Shown: piece after piece, positions 53,782-63,879 of the stretch | How the letters are laid out: each line of letters opens with the position of its first letter | Numbering within the stretch: the first letter of the stretch is position 1 | NCBI RefSeq assembly: GCF_000236905.1 | Contig: NC_016529.1 | Span: 186,001 to 250,000 of the forward strand | Direction of reading: 5' to 3' | Length of the DNA stretch: 64,000 nucleotides | Source: Tetrapisispora phaffii CBS 4417 | Taxonomy: Eukaryota; Ascomycota; Saccharomycetes; Saccharomycetales; Saccharomycetaceae | Translations under genes and position numbers: made by a program | Notes under the pieces: generated by a model | What the model saw: the letters and a program-made list of their open reading frames with translations, nothing else | Told to the model about the DNA's origin: nothing | Database searches by the model: none

Positions 53782-54974
53782 GTGACACTACGCATCCTGT
53801 TTATGTTGATAGGATTCACCATTTAATAGCACTTAACATTGGTACAGAAAGTGAGAAGAATGAATGGTCAAAAGATGTAATTGATTATATGAGTAGGATA
53901 CAATGTTTCAAAACTCCATATTTAAATGATTTCCTTGAAAAGTATGATAGAGCAAAAGATGTTAATGATTTAGTGAAAACTAGTATGAGATGTGAAGATG
54001 AATGGAAGGAAAAAGTTATTTCACATGATTATAATGGAGCAATTTCTTTATTGGAAAGTCGTTTTTCAAATTCTACTTCAATTTATAGAAAATTTGAACT
54101 AATTGCTGAACTATATTTATTAGATAAAAAATTCATGCAAGTTGAAGAACTCGAATATAGAGTATGCTGTTCAATTATTAATTATGATGAAATACAGAAA
54201 GAAGAGTTTGATTCCTATAGAAAAATAAGGCTTATATTATTAGCATCCTACTGGCACCAAGGTCGTTTTTCAGATTGTAGTATAACGTTTTTTAAATTTA
54301 TAGAAGAAGATCAAGGTTTTCTGACATTTATCTCAGAAATTGAAGATGTTAAAGCAGCCGAATGTAAGACACTATTATTAAAAGAAGAGATTATAATGTA
54401 TGTCGTTATATCAACGATTGTATACATCCCAATTAATAAGTATGATGTCTTTTTATATTTGGAAGATATTAATGAACTTTTCAAAGTGTTCCCATTGCTC
54501 AGGACATGTTTACAATTACTAGTGAAAACTAGATTTAATGAATTCCTTAAAATTTGGAATTCTAACATTAAAGAAATATTTGAATCCTCAGTTTTTTTAT
54601 ATAATTCCTGGCATAGTGTTGATTTTATTATGACTTCCAAATTATTATTTTTCTATTTAAGAATGTCAAATCAGATAACAATCAACTACCTTTCAGAAAC
54701 TTTGGGACTAGAGTACGGTATTGTACGAGAACAATTGACACAACTTATTGAAGCCGGGAAATTGAATTTTGAAATAACTGGTGATGACGTTATATTCAAA
54801 CCTAGACATCATTTTGAAGATATTATTCTCGAGTTAAATAAAAATTATGAGGACATAAATGACATACTCAAAAAACGTAACGAGAAAACAGGGTCGGTGA
54901 AACAATCTATTCAAGACATTATCTCTGATAATTATAATAGCACACTTAGTAACACAACAACTAATGATCATTAA
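53778..54974 (+). CDS. PCI8: PCI-domain protein, COP9 signalosome-like subunit
   Basis: The 398-residue protein ends in a PCI-type winged helix (about 300-345: ITINYLSETLGLEYGIVREQ, then VIFKPRHHF) after a long helical solenoid. Pci8/Csn11 (444 residues) is a subunit of the reduced yeast COP9 signalosome, which removes Rub1/NEDD8 from cullins, and also interacts with eIF3. The identification rests on the domain layout and position after MAM33 (YIL070C-YIL071C). The overall sequence is divergent. The tail is Ser/Thr/Asn-rich. Its possible link with the cullin-like gene 13 kb away is coincidental in position as far as I can tell. Confidence 0.75.
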   Translation: MSDTTHPVYVDRIHHLIALNIGTESEKNEWSKDVIDYMSRIQCFKTPYLNDFLEKYDRAKDVNDLVKTSMRCEDEWKEKVISHDYNGAISLLESRFSNSTSIYRKFELIAELYLLDKKFMQVEELEYRVCCSIINYDEIQKEEFDSYRKIRLILLASYWHQGRFSDCSITFFKFIEEDQGFLTFISEIEDVKAAECKTLLLKEEIIMYVVISTIVYIPINKYDVFLYLEDINELFKVFPLLRTCLQLLVKTRFNEFLKIWNSNIKEIFESSVFLYNSWHSVDFIMTSKLLFFYLRMSNQITINYLSETLGLEYGIVREQLTQLIEAGKLNFEITGDDVIFKPRHHFEDIILELNKNYEDINDILKKRNEKTGSVKQSIQDIISDNYNSTLSNTTTNDH

Positions 54975-55443
54975 GCATTAACAGAGCTGGATCTAAAAAT
55001 TCATAATATTGCTTACATTTATAAAACTAGCATCTATATATTCACAAAAATGGGACTTTCATAAGGATAATTAAAATAAATAAAATTAGACACCACCTTT
55101 GTCATACATTCAATTATTGAATCTGAGCGTTAAACAGAGTGTTACTCTTCTTATTCAAGTTATAATGATTGGTTTCTTATAATTCAACTTTATTATCATT
55201 ATTCATTTTTTAACCTATGACGTTTTGTTCCTTGCACTCAAGGGACCTCCGAATTCAAGTACTTGAAATAAAAGATTGACGATAAATAACATTACAACTT
55301 AATAATGGATTATTGCAATGTCAGGGAATTTCTAATAGATAAATAAGCATCGATATCAGATTTATTTAGTGTACTCCTATCTATATATTTCAAATATTAC
55401 AACGTAAGGCATCACTATTCAAATATATTTATTGGAACATAAC
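54975..55443. other. PCI8/AIM9 tandem intergenic region
   Basis: AT-rich, about 470 bp. No gene, repeat or clear site. The AIM9 frame extends four codons upstream of its ATG to a TTG, which I exclude. Confidence 0.55.
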
Positions 55444-57333
55444 ATGTTAAGATCATTGGCTTCAAAGCAACCTGCTACGGTTGCTAGGGCAGGTACAGCA
55501 TTGCGTGTGTTTAATGAATCAATTATTTGCAGTAGATACACTAAAGTATCCTCGAGGTGTTTGAGTAACAACCCAGGGAAGGTGTTCACTAAATTAACAG
55601 ATGACAACGATCCTAAAAGAGATGCTTTCTTTAAATATTCATGGGGTTCTTGGATAATAAATGATAAAATTGAAAAGGAAAGAAGAACAACTAAGTTTTC
55701 TATTGAGGGTCTTAATACAATTTTAAATGATTTGTATTCTCAATCTCAAACATTAGCCAAGACAAAGAAAAAAGATGTTGTCGAACCTCCTTGCTATAAT
55801 AAAAATTTAACTGTTTCCTTACCTCATAATCTATCTATTGAGAACATTGGTACTATAAACCCAAATGAAAAAGTTCAAATAGTGAGTATGGCTAGTTTAC
55901 ATGAAGGCAAGCACCATAGAATCTACAAAATCTCAACAAATTTAGATAAATCCTTCATATTGAGAATCCCATATCCTCTTGAGAAGGAACATGTTATTGC
56001 TGAAAGAATAAAGAGTGAAGTTGCCACAATGGATTTTGTTGATTTGAAGTTAGATATTAACACCCCGAAGGTTTTTAGTTTTGGTGTTAACAAACTAAAT
56101 CCTTTGAGACAGCCTTTCATTTTACAAGAATTTGTCGATGGTACTTTATTAATGAGAGATTGGAGTCCATTGGCTAATGACACCTCAGAAGGTAAACCAG
56201 ATGATAAATTAAAGGATGTAGTCGGTCAAGTTTCCAAATTTCACTCTAAGTTAATTTCTACGAAATTCAATGGATTTGGATCGATATATTTCACTAAGGA
56301 TGTGAAAGAATCTGAAAACAATGAAAAAGGAACACCATTATATGATAATGAAAAGGATGAAAGTCTGAGAGGCAGATGGAAGTTAGGACCAAGTGTTGAC
56401 AGAAGTTTATGGAGGAGGAAGGATTCATTACCGGTGGAGGAACATAAGAAGTTCACAGGTCCTTGGAGCGCTTCCTCTCCATTAGATGTCATTAAATCCA
56501 TAGGTTCCTTGGAGCTTGCCAATGTTAAAGAGAAATTATTGTCGAAAGAAAAAATAGATGCAGCAGAAGAAGCTATTTTAAAAGAGCAAGAAAGTACATT
56601 CACCAATTTCACCAAAATCTCTACAAAATTAATAAATGTAAAGACAAAAGCAATTCCAAACATCACCGAATTGTTAGAACCAAGAATGAACCACCCTGAT
56701 TTAGATCCAATGAATGTCCTGATCAATGATACCAAAGGTGCGTATTTACTAGACTTTGAAGGTACTTCTTTAAAACCATTGCTTTTCCAAAGTTCTCCAC
56801 AATTTATGACATACGATGGTCCAAAGATATTTAATCTAAAGAAAGATATCCCTGAATTTGATAAGTTGAATGAATCAGAGAAAGTTCAATATGAATTCAT
56901 GTATAAAAGAACACGTAACCAACATCTCTGGGAGACAAAACTATATGAAAGACACCCTAATTTGATTTCCTCTGTAGCACCACCCATCAAGATGATTAGA
57001 AATCCGTATACTTCCATGATTGAAATGAAGACTAAGAAGGATTATTTATTAGTTGATGAATCATTGATGCAATTGAAAGAAATATGGGATGTCTTAAGAA
57101 AAAACAAATTAGTAGACGATATTGAATTCCCAATTGATTACACTAAGGAACAAATTGAGAAACATGTTGAAGATTTAAATAATTATCATGAATCATTACT
57201 TTCGAGGCCATTTGCTGCGACACAAGGATGGATTCCTCAAGATATGTTTGAAACTCTGCTTAAATCAAAGATAATAGTTAAACAAGCGAATGGGGATTAC
57301 AAGGTCGAACAACCGACCCAAGCGACTAAATAA
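55444..57333 (+). CDS. AIM9: Mitochondrial aminoglycoside-phosphotransferase-like protein
   Basis: From the ATG at 55444 the protein has 629 residues and matches Aim9/Fmp29 (627), a mitochondrial protein whose loss raises mtDNA loss; the substrate is unknown. The N-terminus [20 protein letters not shown] is a good matrix presequence. The APH/choline-kinase-like fold shows a nucleotide-loop region near [31 protein letters not shown] is the hinge. The catalytic loop [13 protein letters not shown] is at 417-429 (H417, D419, N424), and LLDFEGT has the metal-binding Asp437. The motifs look intact, so an active kinase is plausible. Position matches YER080W, next to SER3. Confidence 0.9.
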   Translation: MLRSLASKQPATVARAGTALRVFNESIICSRYTKVSSRCLSNNPGKVFTKLTDDNDPKRDAFFKYSWGSWIINDKIEKERRTTKFSIEGLNTILNDLYSQSQTLAKTKKKDVVEPPCYNKNLTVSLPHNLSIENIGTINPNEKVQIVSMASLHEGKHHRIYKISTNLDKSFILRIPYPLEKEHVIAERIKSEVATMDFVDLKLDINTPKVFSFGVNKLNPLRQPFILQEFVDGTLLMRDWSPLANDTSEGKPDDKLKDVVGQVSKFHSKLISTKFNGFGSIYFTKDVKESENNEKGTPLYDNEKDESLRGRWKLGPSVDRSLWRRKDSLPVEEHKKFTGPWSASSPLDVIKSIGSLELANVKEKLLSKEKIDAAEEAILKEQESTFTNFTKISTKLINVKTKAIPNITELLEPRMNHPDLDPMNVLINDTKGAYLLDFEGTSLKPLLFQSSPQFMTYDGPKIFNLKKDIPEFDKLNESEKVQYEFMYKRTRNQHLWETKLYERHPNLISSVAPPIKMIRNPYTSMIEMKTKKDYLLVDESLMQLKEIWDVLRKNKLVDDIEFPIDYTKEQIEKHVEDLNNYHESLLSRPFAATQGWIPQDMFETLLKSKIIVKQANGDYKVEQPTQATK

Positions 57334-57686
57334 TCCAATGCTCATTGTCACATTTGTAAATAGACCCTAAGTTCCAAGCAACATTATTATTATTGTATAT
57401 GTGTAATACCATTGTAACATCTCTGTAGGAAATGGATGGAACATACCAACTTCAGACAAAATCACGGTAAACAACGGCGGGCGCTATTGTAACTCCACGC
57501 GGTGGAACTTTAGAGTGCCATTGTCGAGAAATACGCTGTTTATTTACACACAGAGGCGGAAGTTAAACAACAATGCATCTCTGTTCGATGAGATGCATTG
57601 AGCTAAGTATATAAGTTGATGGGATTTCATCAATTATATATCATTACAATATTTCCATTTATACAAATACAAATATACAAATATAC

Positions 57687-57708
57687 ATATATATATATAT
57701 ATATATAT
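57687..57708. repeat. (AT)11 dinucleotide tract
   Basis: Eleven AT units preceded by imperfect ACAAAT/ACAT repeats. Simple low-complexity promoter DNA. Confidence 0.85.
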
Positions 57709-58013
57709 GTGAGTGTGTATGTATCTCCAAATGCATGTATTTGGTTATGCATGGCAATGCATGGTCTACAAGTCTCCAACTATACAACATCTGTGGCATT
57801 GAGTAATTACCCATACACTATATTTAATTAGATTGGAAATATGGCCATCGAAATCGCAGTTTCATAGTGTGTGATAGCTTCTATAATATAGTTAGTGTAT
57901 GAGCATATGTGATCATGTGATCGTTCACAGGTGTCCACACTGGTCACGTTTTATGTTCACCGTGTGTGTCAAAAAAACATCCCATGTCATTTATCACGAC
58001 GTACACTACCGCA

Positions 58014-58070
58014 GGGCTTCGCCCCTCCCAGCGTGGGAAGGACACACGCGAAACAGAGCCGCGTGTGTCC
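58014..58070 (+). repeat. Three adjacent GC-rich hairpins
   Basis: Inverted repeats: GGGC-TTC-GCCC (58014-58024), TCCCA-GCG-TGGGA (58026-58038) and a perfect 11-bp stem GGACACACGCG/CGCGTGTGTCC around a 9-base loop (58040-58070). The last extends to 12 bp with A58039-T58071 and is followed by seven T (58073-58079). The arrangement is unusual for an AT-rich yeast promoter. Confidence 0.7.
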
Positions 58071-58695
58071 TCTTTTTTTGCTCACGCGGCGCAAATCACC
58101 ACCACCATGCACATAACACATACAAAATCTACAGAGTCTGTCTATTTTCTATCCACACCAGCAATGGTTAGCTATTAATGTTACAAGCATTATGGAGCTG
58201 TTGTGTATCATCAATGAAAGAAACGAGAAATTGGCATAATATGGATATATATATCTACATCTACTAACAATATGTAATGGTGGAAGGCTATGTGCTATTG
58301 CAGGTATTATTGTATTGTATTATGGTAATATCATGCATGCTCACACTATATTGCTGGATTTTTCACATTTTATGCTCAAATGTATGAGTAATTTTAACCA
58401 TATCATCTCTATCATTCTGATTGTTACTCTGTTACATCATGTATCGTTTGTTTCTTCGTTTGTTGTTTTTATGACAACTTAAATTTATATATAAAAATGG
58501 TGTTTGTAATTGTTTTATTTTCTCAATTCAGTTCTTATAATCTCTTACTTCTTGTCACAACTCTCCCTCACCTTTTCTCTCTTATCAAATCATTTAAAGG
58601 ATATATCTAACACATCAGAAATCAAATAGATTCCCTCAGTGATTTACTTCTAATTCTTTTCTTTTCTTTTCTGTTATCTGCCAATATAACACACT

Positions 58696-60102
58696 ATGTC
58701 TGCACTAGATATGAATAATTTACAAAATTCGTTTCAGCAAGCTCTGAACGTTTCTCCAGGGGCTGTTTCTACTTCTCCAACTCAATCTTTTATGAACACA
58801 ATTCCAAAAAGATTGGAAAATTTTAATAGCAACCAAAAGGCTTTAAAACCCTTCTCCACAGGTGATATTAAGATCTTACTATTGGAAAATGTTAATCAAA
58901 CTGCAATTGATATCTTCAAAAACCAAGGTTATCAAGTCGATTTTTATAAGTCTTCATTACCAGAAGCTGAATTAGCTGAAAAGATTAAAGATGTCCATGC
59001 AATTGGTATCAGATCAAAGACTCAATTGACTGAAAAAATATTGCAACAAGCAAAAAATTTGGTTGTCGTGGGTTGTTTCTGTATTGGTACAAATCAAGTT
59101 GATTTAGCTGCTGCCGCAAGATTGGGTATTGCTGTCTTCAACTCGCCATTCTCGAATTCAAGATCCGTTGCTGAGTTAGTAATTGCCGAAATTATCATCT
59201 TAGCAAGACAAGTAGGGGACAGATCAATTGAATTACACACAGGTACATGGAATAAAGTCTCTGCAAAATGTTGGGAAGTAAGAGGCAAAACTTTGGGGAT
59301 TATCGGCTATGGTCACATCGGTGCCCAATTATCTGTTCTAGCTGAATCAATGGGTTTGCACGTCATCTATTATGATATTGTCACAATCATGTCATTAGGT
59401 ACTGCTAAACAAGTCTCTACATTAGACGAGTTGTTGAACAACTCGGATTTTGTCACTTTACATGTTCCAGAAACTCCAGAAACAAAAAACATCTTGTCTG
59501 CTCCACAGTTCGCAGCTATGAAACATGGTGCATATGTTATCAACGCCTCTAGAGGTACTGTGGTCGATATTCCAGCTTTGATTCAAGCCATGAAAGTAGG
59601 GAAAGTCGCAGGTGCTGCTTTGGATGTTTACCCACAAGAACCTGCTAAGAACGGTTCAGGTGCATTCTCTAATGAATTGAATAAATGGACATCAGAATTA
59701 GTCTCTTTGCCAAATGTCCTCTTAACCCCACATATCGGTGGCTCTACCGAAGAAGCTCAAAGTTCAATCGGTATCGAAGTCTCTACTGCTCTATCTAAAT
59801 ACATCAATGAAGGTAACTCTACAGGTTCAGTGAACTTCCCAGAAGTCTCTCTAAGAGCATTGAAATTGGATCAAGAAAATACAGTGCGTGTATTGTATAT
59901 TCACAAAAACGTTCCAGGTGTGCTAAAGACTGTTAATAATATCTTATCAGATCATAACATTGAAAAACAGTTTTCAGACTCTAACGGTGAAATTGCTTAC
60001 TTAATGGCTGATATCTCAAGCGTTAATCAAGATGACATTAAATTAATTTATGATCAATTGAATGAAACTACCGAAAAGATCAGAATTAGACTACTATACT
60101 AA
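58696..60102 (+). CDS. SER3: 3-phosphoglycerate dehydrogenase
   Basis: The 468-residue enzyme makes 3-phosphohydroxypyruvate, the first step of serine synthesis (Ser3 and Ser33 have 469). After a yeast-specific N-terminal extension (about 1-50) comes the substrate/NAD double domain. The Rossmann motif GYGHIG is at 204-209, INASRGT near 282-288 and catalytic His346 in TPHIGGSTEEAQ. The C-terminal ACT domain (about 395-468), starting near VRVLYIHKNVPGVLKTVNNI, binds serine for feedback inhibition. S. cerevisiae has SER3 (YER081W) and SER33 (YIL074C), both in the sister regions matched here, so the symbol is a choice. Codon bias is strong. Confidence 0.94.
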   Translation: MSALDMNNLQNSFQQALNVSPGAVSTSPTQSFMNTIPKRLENFNSNQKALKPFSTGDIKILLLENVNQTAIDIFKNQGYQVDFYKSSLPEAELAEKIKDVHAIGIRSKTQLTEKILQQAKNLVVVGCFCIGTNQVDLAAAARLGIAVFNSPFSNSRSVAELVIAEIIILARQVGDRSIELHTGTWNKVSAKCWEVRGKTLGIIGYGHIGAQLSVLAESMGLHVIYYDIVTIMSLGTAKQVSTLDELLNNSDFVTLHVPETPETKNILSAPQFAAMKHGAYVINASRGTVVDIPALIQAMKVGKVAGAALDVYPQEPAKNGSGAFSNELNKWTSELVSLPNVLLTPHIGGSTEEAQSSIGIEVSTALSKYINEGNSTGSVNFPEVSLRALKLDQENTVRVLYIHKNVPGVLKTVNNILSDHNIEKQFSDSNGEIAYLMADISSVNQDDIKLIYDQLNETTEKIRIRLLY

Positions 60103-60840
60103 GGACGGTATAATTAGGGTTTACAATAAATAGATAACTAATAATAATAGTAATAAATAAATACACCTCAGGAAATTAATCGATCCGAATAGATTTTCAC
60201 CAGTCCTCATCTCTATTTTTCAGTAAGATGAAACTAACTTTGTAAACAAACATATATTCACAAACTATACAATTGCACAGAACTCTTCTTGATAATCTAG
60301 AATTGGACTACTACTCTTGCTGTCAATATATGTTAAGTCGTTTCTTGTAATGTCATTAAAGATGTGTCAAGATCTTAACTAGATGCCTTAACTAGTGCCA
60401 ACAGTTTGTTCAATCACTTTATACGTACTCGCGCTTAAACTTCAATTCAATTTCTATCTTGGTGGGTGGCAAAAGTATGAGAAGTATAATAACTATCACA
60501 AATAAAGCATTCCATGTGAAAGTCCCTTATTATAATTATTAACTACATTTATATATATGCATGTATATGTTTGAATTGTTTATATAAATTTTCATCTGCA
60601 AACAATATACACATAAAGCATCACTTGAAACTGTCTGTTTGAATTATTTGTCAGATTTGTTTTTTGGAACTGTACTATATATTGCATCCAATATTGCAGA
60701 ACTCGAATATTATAGATCTATTCCGTTTCTAACACTTTTGAGTGTATCCTTGTTTTGGTCCATAAGAAAGACAGATATAATATAAATCGAAGCCTTTCCT
60801 TCACCTCACGTCCTACTCACTCAAAATAATATAGGGTATT
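60103..60840. other. SER3/RPN2 tandem intergenic region
   Basis: About 740 bp. A PACE box is listed separately. A TTAGGGTT (Tbf1-type) string lies at 60114-60121 just after SER3. No gene is seen. Confidence 0.6.
60465..60473 (+). promoter_or_regulatory. PACE (Rpn4 site) GGTGGCAAA
   Basis: Exact nine-base proteasome-associated control element, 368-376 bp upstream of RPN2, the expected class of target. Rpn4 binding is inferred from motif and gene. Confidence 0.75.
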
Positions 60841-63666
60841 ATGTCCGTAACAACTGCAGCTCCTTTGTTGGCATTATTGAAAGAAGAGGATGATATTGTT
60901 AAATCCTATGCTTTGAAATCAATCAATGTCGAAGTTGACCACCTCTGGTCAGAGATTTCAAATGATATCACAGAAATTGAAACTCTATACGATGATCAAT
61001 CATTCCCAGATCGTCATTTGGCTGCTTTGGTTGCATCTAAAGTGTATTACAATTTAGGTGAATATGAATCTGCTGTGAAGTATGCCCTAGCATCTGGTAC
61101 ATATTTTGATATTAATGAAAAATCACAATTTGTTGAAACAATTGTCTCTAAGAGCATTGAATTATACATTACTCACGCAACAAATAATTACAATATTGAA
61201 CAAGAAGAGGCAAAGGTTGTAATTGATGCATCATTAACCTCAATTTTTGAAAGAATGATTGAAAAATGTGTTAATTCCTCAGAATATAAATTAGCACTAG
61301 GTATTGCTTTAGAAAGTTATAGATTAGATGTCGTTTCTGATATTTTAAAAAGAAATAATGATGATGAAAATGAAAGTAACATGTTGAAATTAATCAACTA
61401 TGTGTTGGCTGCTGCAACTACAAATATCGATAACATACGCTTCAAGACAAATATCCTAAGTCTATTATTTGATATTTTATTCTCAATGAAGAATTTTGAT
61501 TATTTTGCTACTGCTAAAGTTGTAGTAAATTTGAATGACCCAAAGTTAGCAGTGCAGTTGTTTGAAAAACTACAGGAAACTGAAAATATAAATATTTCAT
61601 ATCAAATAGCCTTTGATCTAGTGTCTTCTGCTTCACAAAGCTTTTTACAAATTGTGACTCAAGAACTAGAATCAAAAAATTTTAACTCAAAAATATTAGA
61701 AATTTTATCTGGCGTTCCAACTTGTGACTATTATAATACATTTTTATTGAATAATAAAAATATTGATGTTGGTTTATTGAATAAATCCAAATCCTCTTTA
61801 GATGGTAAATTTTCATTATTTCACACTGCAGTAAGTGTATCCAATGGTTTTATGCATGCCGGTACTACTGATAATTCTTTCATTAAGGCTAATTTATCCT
61901 GGTTAGGAAAAGCACAAAATTGGGCTAAATTTACTGCCACAGCATCATTAGGTGTAATTCACCGTGGCAACTTGATTGATGGTAAGAAAGTCATGGCCCC
62001 ATACTTACCAGGCAGCCGTGCCACATCTCGTTACATAAAAGGTGGTTCTTTATATGGTCTAGGTTTGATTTATGCTGGATTTGGTAAGAACGTCATAGAT
62101 TATCTAAAAAATATTATTATTGAAAACAGCTCCAACTGTGGCGATGAAGATATTGATGTTTTACTACATGGTGCCTCATTAGGTATTGGTTTAGCTGGTA
62201 TGTCTTCTCATAGTTTGGAATTATATGAATTACTAAAGGAGATCCTATATGGAGATTCCGTCATTTCAGCTGAAGCAGCAGCATTGGGTATGGGTCTAAC
62301 TATGTTAGGTAGCGGTAACGAAACTGTTATCAACGATGTACACACATATGCTCAAGAAACTCAACATGGTAATATCACGCGTGCTTTATCTATTGCATTA
62401 GCTTTGATTAATTATGGACGTCAAGAGTTAGCTGATGACTTAATTGAAAAAATGCTAGGCAATGGTGAAAGTTTAATCCGTTATGGTGGTGTATTCACTG
62501 TAGCCCTTGCGTACGTTGGTACTGGTAATAATAAAGCCATTAAAAAATTATTGCATGTGGCTGTTTCTGATTCTGATGATGACGTTAGAAGAGGTGCAGT
62601 TATTGCATTAGGTTTCGTTCTATTGCGTGATTACACAACTGTTCCAAGAATAGTTGAGTTATTATCAGAATCTCACAATGCTCATGTTAGATGTGGTACA
62701 GCTTTTGCATTAGGTATTTCCTGTGCTGGTAAAGGTTTAAAATCTGCGATTGATGTTTTGGAGCCTTTGACTAAGGATCCTGTTGATTTCGTTCGTCAAG
62801 CTGCTATGATTGCCTTGTCCATGATAATGATCCAACAAACTGAAAAATTAAATCCAAAGGTAAAGGAGATTAATGAGTTATTTTTGAATGTCATTAAAAA
62901 CAAACATCAAGAAGGGTTAGCTAAATTTGGTGCTTGTGTAGCTCAAGGTATCATGAATGCTGGTGGTAGAAATGTAACAATCCAAACTGAAAATGCAGAA
63001 ACTGGTACTCTTGATGCAAAGGCTATTGTCGGTTTGGCAATGTTTTCTCAATTCTGGTATTGGTTCCCACTATCTCACTTATTGACTTTATCCTTTACCC
63101 CTACTACAATTGTTGGTGTTCGTGGATCTGATTTTGCAATTCCAGAATTCGATCTAAATTGTCATATGAAAGAGGGTCTATTTGATTACCCAACGATGTT
63201 TGAGGAGGCAGCTGATAAGGAAATAGAAAAAGTTGCTACTGCAGTTTTATCTACTACAGCAAGAGCTAAATCTAGAAGTAAAAAGATAAAGAAAGAAAAG
63301 AATGAGGAAGAAGAACAAGTTAGTGCTAAAACTGAACCTACTGAGAAAAAAGAAGAAATAGTTGAGAAGACAAAAGAAAGTGAATCTGACTCTTTCAAAA
63401 TGAAGTATACAAATAAGACTTATAAGGTTAAGAATATGAGCCGTATTTTACCTCAACAAGTTAGATATATTTCATTCAACAAACAAGATCGTTTTGTCCC
63501 AGTGCAAAAACATAAGAATACTTTGGGTGTAGTTATATTAAATGATAAAACCCCAGAAGAGTCGATTAAAATAATAGAAACTGTAAGACAAATCAAGGAT
63601 ATCAACGCACCTCTACCCACTTCTTTTATTGTACAAGACGATGTTGATTATAACAACCTATGTTGA
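60841..63666 (+). CDS. RPN2: 26S proteasome regulatory subunit Rpn2
   Basis: The 941-residue protein matches Rpn2 (945), the large non-ATPase base subunit (PSMD1) that carries the ubiquitin receptor Rpn13 at its C-terminus. An N-terminal helical rod (about 1-370) precedes a toroid of proteasome/cyclosome repeats (about 400-780). The repeats have the Gly/Ala pattern, e.g. GGSLYGLGLIYAGFG, GASLGIGLAGMSS, GAVIALGFVLLRD and GTAFALGISCAGKG. A Lys/Glu-rich linker (about 805-865) and a conserved end YISFNKQDRFVPVQKHKNTL follow. The acidic tail ends DDVDYNNLC; the penultimate residues differ from the Pro/Tyr-rich Rpn13-binding end of mammals. Position matches YIL075C. It is convergent with the last gene. 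Confidence 0.95.
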   Translation: MSVTTAAPLLALLKEEDDIVKSYALKSINVEVDHLWSEISNDITEIETLYDDQSFPDRHLAALVASKVYYNLGEYESAVKYALASGTYFDINEKSQFVETIVSKSIELYITHATNNYNIEQEEAKVVIDASLTSIFERMIEKCVNSSEYKLALGIALESYRLDVVSDILKRNNDDENESNMLKLINYVLAAATTNIDNIRFKTNILSLLFDILFSMKNFDYFATAKVVVNLNDPKLAVQLFEKLQETENINISYQIAFDLVSSASQSFLQIVTQELESKNFNSKILEILSGVPTCDYYNTFLLNNKNIDVGLLNKSKSSLDGKFSLFHTAVSVSNGFMHAGTTDNSFIKANLSWLGKAQNWAKFTATASLGVIHRGNLIDGKKVMAPYLPGSRATSRYIKGGSLYGLGLIYAGFGKNVIDYLKNIIIENSSNCGDEDIDVLLHGASLGIGLAGMSSHSLELYELLKEILYGDSVISAEAAALGMGLTMLGSGNETVINDVHTYAQETQHGNITRALSIALALINYGRQELADDLIEKMLGNGESLIRYGGVFTVALAYVGTGNNKAIKKLLHVAVSDSDDDVRRGAVIALGFVLLRDYTTVPRIVELLSESHNAHVRCGTAFALGISCAGKGLKSAIDVLEPLTKDPVDFVRQAAMIALSMIMIQQTEKLNPKVKEINELFLNVIKNKHQEGLAKFGACVAQGIMNAGGRNVTIQTENAETGTLDAKAIVGLAMFSQFWYWFPLSHLLTLSFTPTTIVGVRGSDFAIPEFDLNCHMKEGLFDYPTMFEEAADKEIEKVATAVLSTTARAKSRSKKIKKEKNEEEEQVSAKTEPTEKKEEIVEKTKESESDSFKMKYTNKTYKVKNMSRILPQQVRYISFNKQDRFVPVQKHKNTLGVVILNDKTPEESIKIIETVRQIKDINAPLPTSFIVQDDVDYNNLC

Positions 63667-63879
63667 ATTTAATTATTGCACACTAAACAATAGTTCATAT
63701 CTGCATTTCATATATATATATATCTATATATAACTGATTTTATTCTAAAAAGATACAAATTAAAATTGAATAATGATGATTTATTTTAAATAGAAGTAGT
63801 CTAAGACCTCTATTATATTATACTTAAATTATATCTATCCAAGATGATTCAAATACTACCCTTAAATGTTCATAAGCTA

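Larger units (their letters stand above)
57334..58695. other. AIM9/SER3 intergenic region, 1.4 kb, with GC-rich hairpins
   Basis: Long upstream region of SER3. It holds an AT repeat (57687-57708), a TCCACGCGGTGGA inverted repeat near 57495-57507, a CGATGAGATG string near 57587, and a GC-rich block with three hairpins at 58014-58070. Overlapping frames of 60-90 codons at 57899-58178 look like shadows of the GC-rich DNA. In S. cerevisiae SER3 is controlled by transcription of the upstream SRG1 RNA, so a non-coding transcript is possible here but not shown. Confidence 0.6.

Noticed and set aside
57899..58178. Overlapping 60-90 codon frames upstream of SER3
   Set aside because: Three frames overlap in one GC-rich stretch with inverted repeats; low stop density explains them.
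58263..58305. TACTAAC branch-point string followed by CAG upstream of SER3 (possible 5' UTR intron with GTATGT at 57717)
   Set aside because: TACTAAC is expected several times by chance in 64 kb of AT-rich DNA, and no conserved intron is known to me at SER3.
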